DNA of 44,059 nucleotides, from NCBI GenBank assembly GCA_026982335.1, contig JALSHH010000046.1, forward strand, positions 1 through 44,059. The letters are read 5' to 3'. Position numbers and translations under genes: made by a program. The notes under the pieces are model-generated. The model ran no database searches. It was not told where the DNA came from and saw only the letters and a list, made by a program, of their open reading frames with translations. Below, in pieces: positions 41,085 to 44,059 of this stretch. This DNA is from Phycisphaerales bacterium (GTDB taxonomy: Bacteria > Planctomycetota > Phycisphaerae > Phycisphaerales > UBA1924). Every line of letters begins with the position of its first letter. Positions within the stretch are counted from its first letter, which is position 1.

Positions 41085-41930
41085 ATGCCCCGCTATAAGC
41101 TCACGATTGCCTATGACGGGACGGATTTTGTCGGGTGGCAGAAGCAAGAACCACCCGATCCTGATGCACCTGTTCCTGCGTCCGGTGAGGAACCCAAGCG
41201 ATTGCAGCTGCGCACCGTACAGCATGTGCTCGAACAAACCGTTCGCCAGGTGGTGCGTGAGCAGGTGGTGGTGACGGGCGCGTCGCGGACGGATTCGGGG
41301 GTGCATGCCAATGGGCAGGTGGCTTGTTTTACGAGCGAACCTGATGCGAGCAAAGGCGTCGGTTGGCCAATCGAGCGCAGGACGGAGAACTTGGTCAAGG
41401 CGATCAACTCGAAGTTGCCGAGGGATATGCTCGTACATAGCGCCGAGGTGGTGGCCGATGATTTCAATCCGATTGGTGATGCGGTCGAGAAGGAGTATTG
41501 TTATACGATTGTTTCTGGGCCGGTTCGTCCGTTGTGGGATCGGCGGTTCGTGTTTCATACTTGGTATGATTTGGATGCAACCCGGATGCAGGCGGCTGCG
41601 GACTTGATGGTGGGTGAGCATGATTTCGCATGCTTTGCGCAGATCAATCATGGGCGCAAGACGACGGTGCGGACGATTTACAAGTGCCAGATCGAAACAC
41701 CTGGACCCGGCAAGTTTGTGATTCGGGTTTCGGGCAATGGGTTTTTGTATAACATGGTGCGGATCATCGCGGGTACGCTGATGGATGTCGGGCGTGGGAA
41801 GATTGAGCCTAAAATGGTGCGGGAGATGATTGCCTGCGGCGATCGAAGAAAAGCGGGGGTGACGCTGCCTCCGATGGGGTTGAGGTTGGAGTGGATCAGG
41901 TATGGGGAAGGGACTGGGGACAAGGGATAG
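41085..41930 (+). CDS. truA: tRNA pseudouridine(38-40) synthase TruA
   Basis: 281 aa. Makes pseudouridine at positions 38-40 of the tRNA anticodon arm. The catalytic Asp is D70 in TGASRTDSGVHANGQVACF; DGTDFVGWQKQ near the N-terminus and the end MPPMG-like region (LPPMGLRLEWIRYG) are family landmarks. A Pro/Glu-rich insert of about 18 residues (PPDPDAPVPASGEEPKRL) splits GWQKQ from TVQHVLEQ, where most TruA proteins have none. It is joined to the small membrane protein by a 3-bp gap. Confidence 0.95.
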   Translation: MPRYKLTIAYDGTDFVGWQKQEPPDPDAPVPASGEEPKRLQLRTVQHVLEQTVRQVVREQVVVTGASRTDSGVHANGQVACFTSEPDASKGVGWPIERRTENLVKAINSKLPRDMLVHSAEVVADDFNPIGDAVEKEYCYTIVSGPVRPLWDRRFVFHTWYDLDATRMQAAADLMVGEHDFACFAQINHGRKTTVRTIYKCQIETPGPGKFVIRVSGNGFLYNMVRIIAGTLMDVGRGKIEPKMVREMIACGDRRKAGVTLPPMGLRLEWIRYGEGTGDKG

Positions 41931-42068
41931 AGATATGAGATAGGGAAAAAGGAGGGAGAAAGGGGCAAAGGTGCAGAAGGTACAGAGAAGACAGGGTGGT
42001 GTGATTAAGTTACGGATATTCGTTTGCGGGATTGCATAAAAGCATGTGTCTCGAGTGCGGAGAACAAC

Positions 42069-42587
42069 ATGCGTGAGGTTGTGTTTGAGACAGATCGGCT
42101 GGCGTTGTGTGTACCTTGCTCGGAGGATGTCACTGCGCTGGCGGGGTATTGGGGCGATCCGGAGACGATGCGGTATCTTGGGGTTGATGACGATGTATGG
42201 ACGCGGGAGCAGGTCGTCAAGCGGATTGAGCGCGGGGCGAGGTTTTGCGATGAGTATGGGATGACATTTTGGACGGTAGTCGAGAAGGCGTCGGGAATGG
42301 TGATCGGGCAAGGGGGATTGGTGCCGATTGCGTTCAATGGAGATGAGGTTGAGCTGGGGTATCGGTTTGGCAAAGCCCATTGGGGGAAGGGATATGCGAC
42401 GGAGGTGGCCGAGGCGTCGGCAGCGTATGGGTTTGGGGAGTTGGGGTTGGATCGGCTGGTAGCGGTGTCGTTTCCGGGGAATGTCGCTTCACGGAAGGTG
42501 TTGACAAAGGTTGGGTTTAAAGAGCTGGGGAAGTCGGGGTTGTATTATGGAAAGATGTTGGTTTTGTTTGAGATGAGGAAAGGATAG
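42069..42587 (+). CDS. GNAT-family N-acetyltransferase (RimJ/RimL type)
   Basis: 172 aa. The start at 42069 is set by GGAG six bases upstream; 15 further codons from a TTG at 42024 are rejected. N-terminal ETDRLAL, the acetyl-CoA region ELGYRFGKAHWGKGYATEVA (pyrophosphate loop) and the C-terminal NVASRKVLTKVGF are typical of the RimJ/RimL-like GNAT branch. Transfers acetyl to a protein N-terminus or small amine; the substrate is not deducible. It stands alone 138 bp after truA. Confidence 0.92.
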   Translation: MREVVFETDRLALCVPCSEDVTALAGYWGDPETMRYLGVDDDVWTREQVVKRIERGARFCDEYGMTFWTVVEKASGMVIGQGGLVPIAFNGDEVELGYRFGKAHWGKGYATEVAEASAAYGFGELGLDRLVAVSFPGNVASRKVLTKVGFKELGKSGLYYGKMLVLFEMRKG

Positions 42588-42641
42588 ATTTTGATGGCCC
42601 GATTCGCCGAACCGAATCTTTGTGCCTGTGTGTTGGGGTGA

Positions 42642-42672
42642 AGAAAAAAGAGCCCGGCTCGGCAAACCGGGC
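42642..42672 (-). terminator. terminator pointing away from the GT4 gene on the antisense strand
   Basis: On the - strand GCCCGG (42672-42667) pairs with CCGGGC (42657-42652), followed by TCTTTTTTC (42651-42643). The coding gene beside it runs on the + strand, so this would stop antisense transcription. On the + strand it is a hairpin 8 bases before the start at 42681. Confidence 0.7.
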
Positions 42673-42680
42673 CGCCGGGG

Positions 42681-43925
42681 ATGGAAATGGCGTTGACGAT
42701 TCTGCATATTTCGACGCGGCTGATCCAAGGGGGGTCGCAGGAGAACACGGTGTTGTCTTGCGAGGGGCAGGCTGAACTTGGGCATGATGTGCATTTGGCG
42801 TATGGGCCGATCTTTGGGCCTGAGGGGTCGTCCTTCGATCGGGCGAATGATTTTGTCGCAAGCAATGGGAAGAAGATTACGATGCACGAGGTGCCGAACA
42901 TGGTTCGACAGATCTCGGCGACGAAGGATATCAAGGGGTACTTCGAGCTTAAGAAGTTGATCGAGGAAATCCAGCCTGATGTAGTGCATACGCATTCGTC
43001 CAAAGCTGGGGTACTTGGTCGGGCGGCGGCGTGGAGTGTGTGTAAGCGATCGAAAGATAAACGGCCTGCGGTGGTGCATACGGTGCATGGACCGCCGTTC
43101 CATCGGTATTTGCCTCGATGGAAAAATGCGATCTATATTGCGTCCGAGCGGTTCGCAGCCAAGCGGTGTCATGTGATTGTTTCAGTGGCCGATGCAATGA
43201 CGGCCCAGTTTCGTGCAGCGAAGATTGGGAAGGATGAACAGTTCGTGACTGTGCGATCAGGGATGGAGACGGAGAAGTTTTTGAATCCGATACCAACCGA
43301 AACGCGCGAGGCGATGCGGGCGGAGCTTGGGTTTGGAGATGATGACTTTGTGATCGGGACGGTGGCAAGGCTCGCTGAGCACAAGGGGCATGATGATGTG
43401 ATCGATGCACTCGGCGATGAACTCAAGGCGAATCCGAAGTGGAAACTGTTGTGGGTTGGTGATGGGTGGTGGTCGGAGCGGCTGTTGGGGCGGGTCAAAG
43501 AGATGGGACTTTCGGATCAGGTTGTGGCGACGGGATTGGTGCCGGGCGATCGGGTTGGTGCGATGATGCGGGCGATGGATGTGTTGTTGCATCCGAGTTA
43601 TCGCGAGGGCTTGCCTCGGACGGTACCTCAGGCGTTGTTGTGCGCTGTGCCTGTTGTTGCCAGCGATGCGGATGGGACGCGCGAGGCATGTTTGGATTGG
43701 AAGTATTTGGATGGAGTCGATGAATCGGAGGCGACAGGGATTTTATTTCCAATCGGAGATGCTCAAAGTCTGCGAGATGGGGTAGAGTGGATGTTTGCCC
43801 ATCCTCAAGAGCGCAAGGTCATGGGTGAGCGCGGACAAGCGATGTGCACTGAGATGTTCGCATCAGGGACGATGGTGGGAGATTTGGAAGCCATGTATCG
43901 GCGGGCGATGGGGCTGGCGAAATAA
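42681..43925 (+). CDS. GT4-family glycosyltransferase
   Basis: 414 aa. GT-B fold enzyme with an N-terminal acceptor half (ILHISTRLIQGGSQENTV, VVHTHSSKAGVLGR, HTVHGPPFHRYLP) and a donor half (VARLAEHKGHDDVIDALG, VGDGWWSERL, LLHPSYREGLPRTVPQAL). The E-x-L-P-R-T-V-P-Q form replaces the usual second Glu of the EX7E motif with Gln, as in several surface-polysaccharide GT4 enzymes. Two ATGs (42681, 42687) are possible. A GC-rich hairpin lies directly before the start and could hide the ribosome site. Substrate unknown. Confidence 0.88.
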   Translation: MEMALTILHISTRLIQGGSQENTVLSCEGQAELGHDVHLAYGPIFGPEGSSFDRANDFVASNGKKITMHEVPNMVRQISATKDIKGYFELKKLIEEIQPDVVHTHSSKAGVLGRAAAWSVCKRSKDKRPAVVHTVHGPPFHRYLPRWKNAIYIASERFAAKRCHVIVSVADAMTAQFRAAKIGKDEQFVTVRSGMETEKFLNPIPTETREAMRAELGFGDDDFVIGTVARLAEHKGHDDVIDALGDELKANPKWKLLWVGDGWWSERLLGRVKEMGLSDQVVATGLVPGDRVGAMMRAMDVLLHPSYREGLPRTVPQALLCAVPVVASDADGTREACLDWKYLDGVDESEATGILFPIGDAQSLRDGVEWMFAHPQERKVMGERGQAMCTEMFASGTMVGDLEAMYRRAMGLAK

Positions 43926-43996
43926 TGAGAAGCCGAATCTAGAAATCTCTGAACAATCGCGCAACCGGCCTCCATTTTTCTCCGTATCGTCTTGTG

Positions 43997-44013
43997 GGCC
44001 AAGTTCTTTGGCC
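43997..44013 (+). repeat. short hairpin in the leader of the last gene
   Basis: GGCCAA (43997-44002) pairs with TTGGCC (44008-44013). It lies 8 bases before AGGAG of the next gene and could affect its translation. Confidence 0.4.
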
Positions 44014-44033
44014 TTGAAACAGGAGATTGACCA

Positions 44034-44059
44034 ATGCCGATCCGGAAGAATGCGCCGAT
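44034..44059 (+). CDS. partial gene at the window edge
   Basis: AGGAG (44021-44025) lies 8 bases before an ATG at 44034. Only MPIRKNAP is visible before the window ends, too little to name. The good ribosome site makes a real start likely. Confidence 0.5.

Noticed and set aside
40890-42380. 496-codon open frame on the - strand
   Set aside because: Antisense to truA and the GNAT gene, both unmistakable; the product is Arg/Pro/His-rich with no domain.

Overview
The window reads as chromosomal DNA of a Gram-negative-type bacterium, most likely a planctomycete and probably of the Phycisphaerae. This is inferred from gene content, not from a marker gene. The pointers are a prepilin-like protein with a class III type leader, an unusually large signal peptidase I with an inserted domain, an MCE/ABC lipid-transport operon, complex I genes scattered rather than clustered, and many short Pro/Asn/Arg/Lys-rich tails. 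I see no rRNA, tRNA, CRISPR array, insertion sequence or prophage.

The main large-scale structure is a change in strand composition. From 1 to about 17.8 kb the + strand has more C than G, whichever strand the genes lie on. From about 17.9 kb to the end it has more G than C. The sign flips between a + gene (histidine kinase, C-rich) and a - gene (ABC ATPase, whose + strand is G-rich), so gene direction does not explain it. The partition gene parB (15.1-16.2 kb), two parS-like palindromes (16.50 and 17.49 kb), a DciA-like gene (19.0 kb) and rnpA-yidD (24 kb) lie around the flip. Right of it nearly all genes point away from it. I read this as the replication-origin region, although I found no DnaA-box cluster.

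Left arm (1-17.8 kb): mrp, a Spy/CpxP-like secreted protein, nuoF, an SDR-type epimerase, comEC, a prepilin-like protein, a small zinc-ribbon membrane protein, two short flagellins in tandem, a structured RNA segment ending in a terminator, a GT4 glycosyltransferase, a small lipoprotein, a coiled-coil/winged-helix protein, parB, a NUDIX hydrolase and a soluble histidine kinase.

Right arm (17.8-44 kb): an orphan ABC ATPase; a DciA-like gene; a leader or small RNA with an anti-Shine-Dalgarno loop, then clpB; a gene-poor 1.3 kb stretch with another hairpin-terminator unit; an rnpA-yidD-tetR-cysteine desulfurase run; a lipid-transport operon (DUF4190-like protein, MlaF-like ATPase, MlaD/MCE protein, alpha/beta hydrolase); a PD-(D/E)XK-like protein; three small membrane or secreted proteins; a PSP1/RicT-like protein with a very basic tail; a large signal peptidase I; hisS (-); a TPR protein; nuoG; a small membrane protein with truA; a GNAT acetyltransferase; and a second GT4 glycosyltransferase. 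A final gene is cut by the window edge.

A recurring regulatory pattern is a -10 hexamer of form TANNNT placed 5 or 6 bases before the start codon at nine genes. This predicts frequent leaderless mRNAs beside genes with ordinary Shine-Dalgarno sites.
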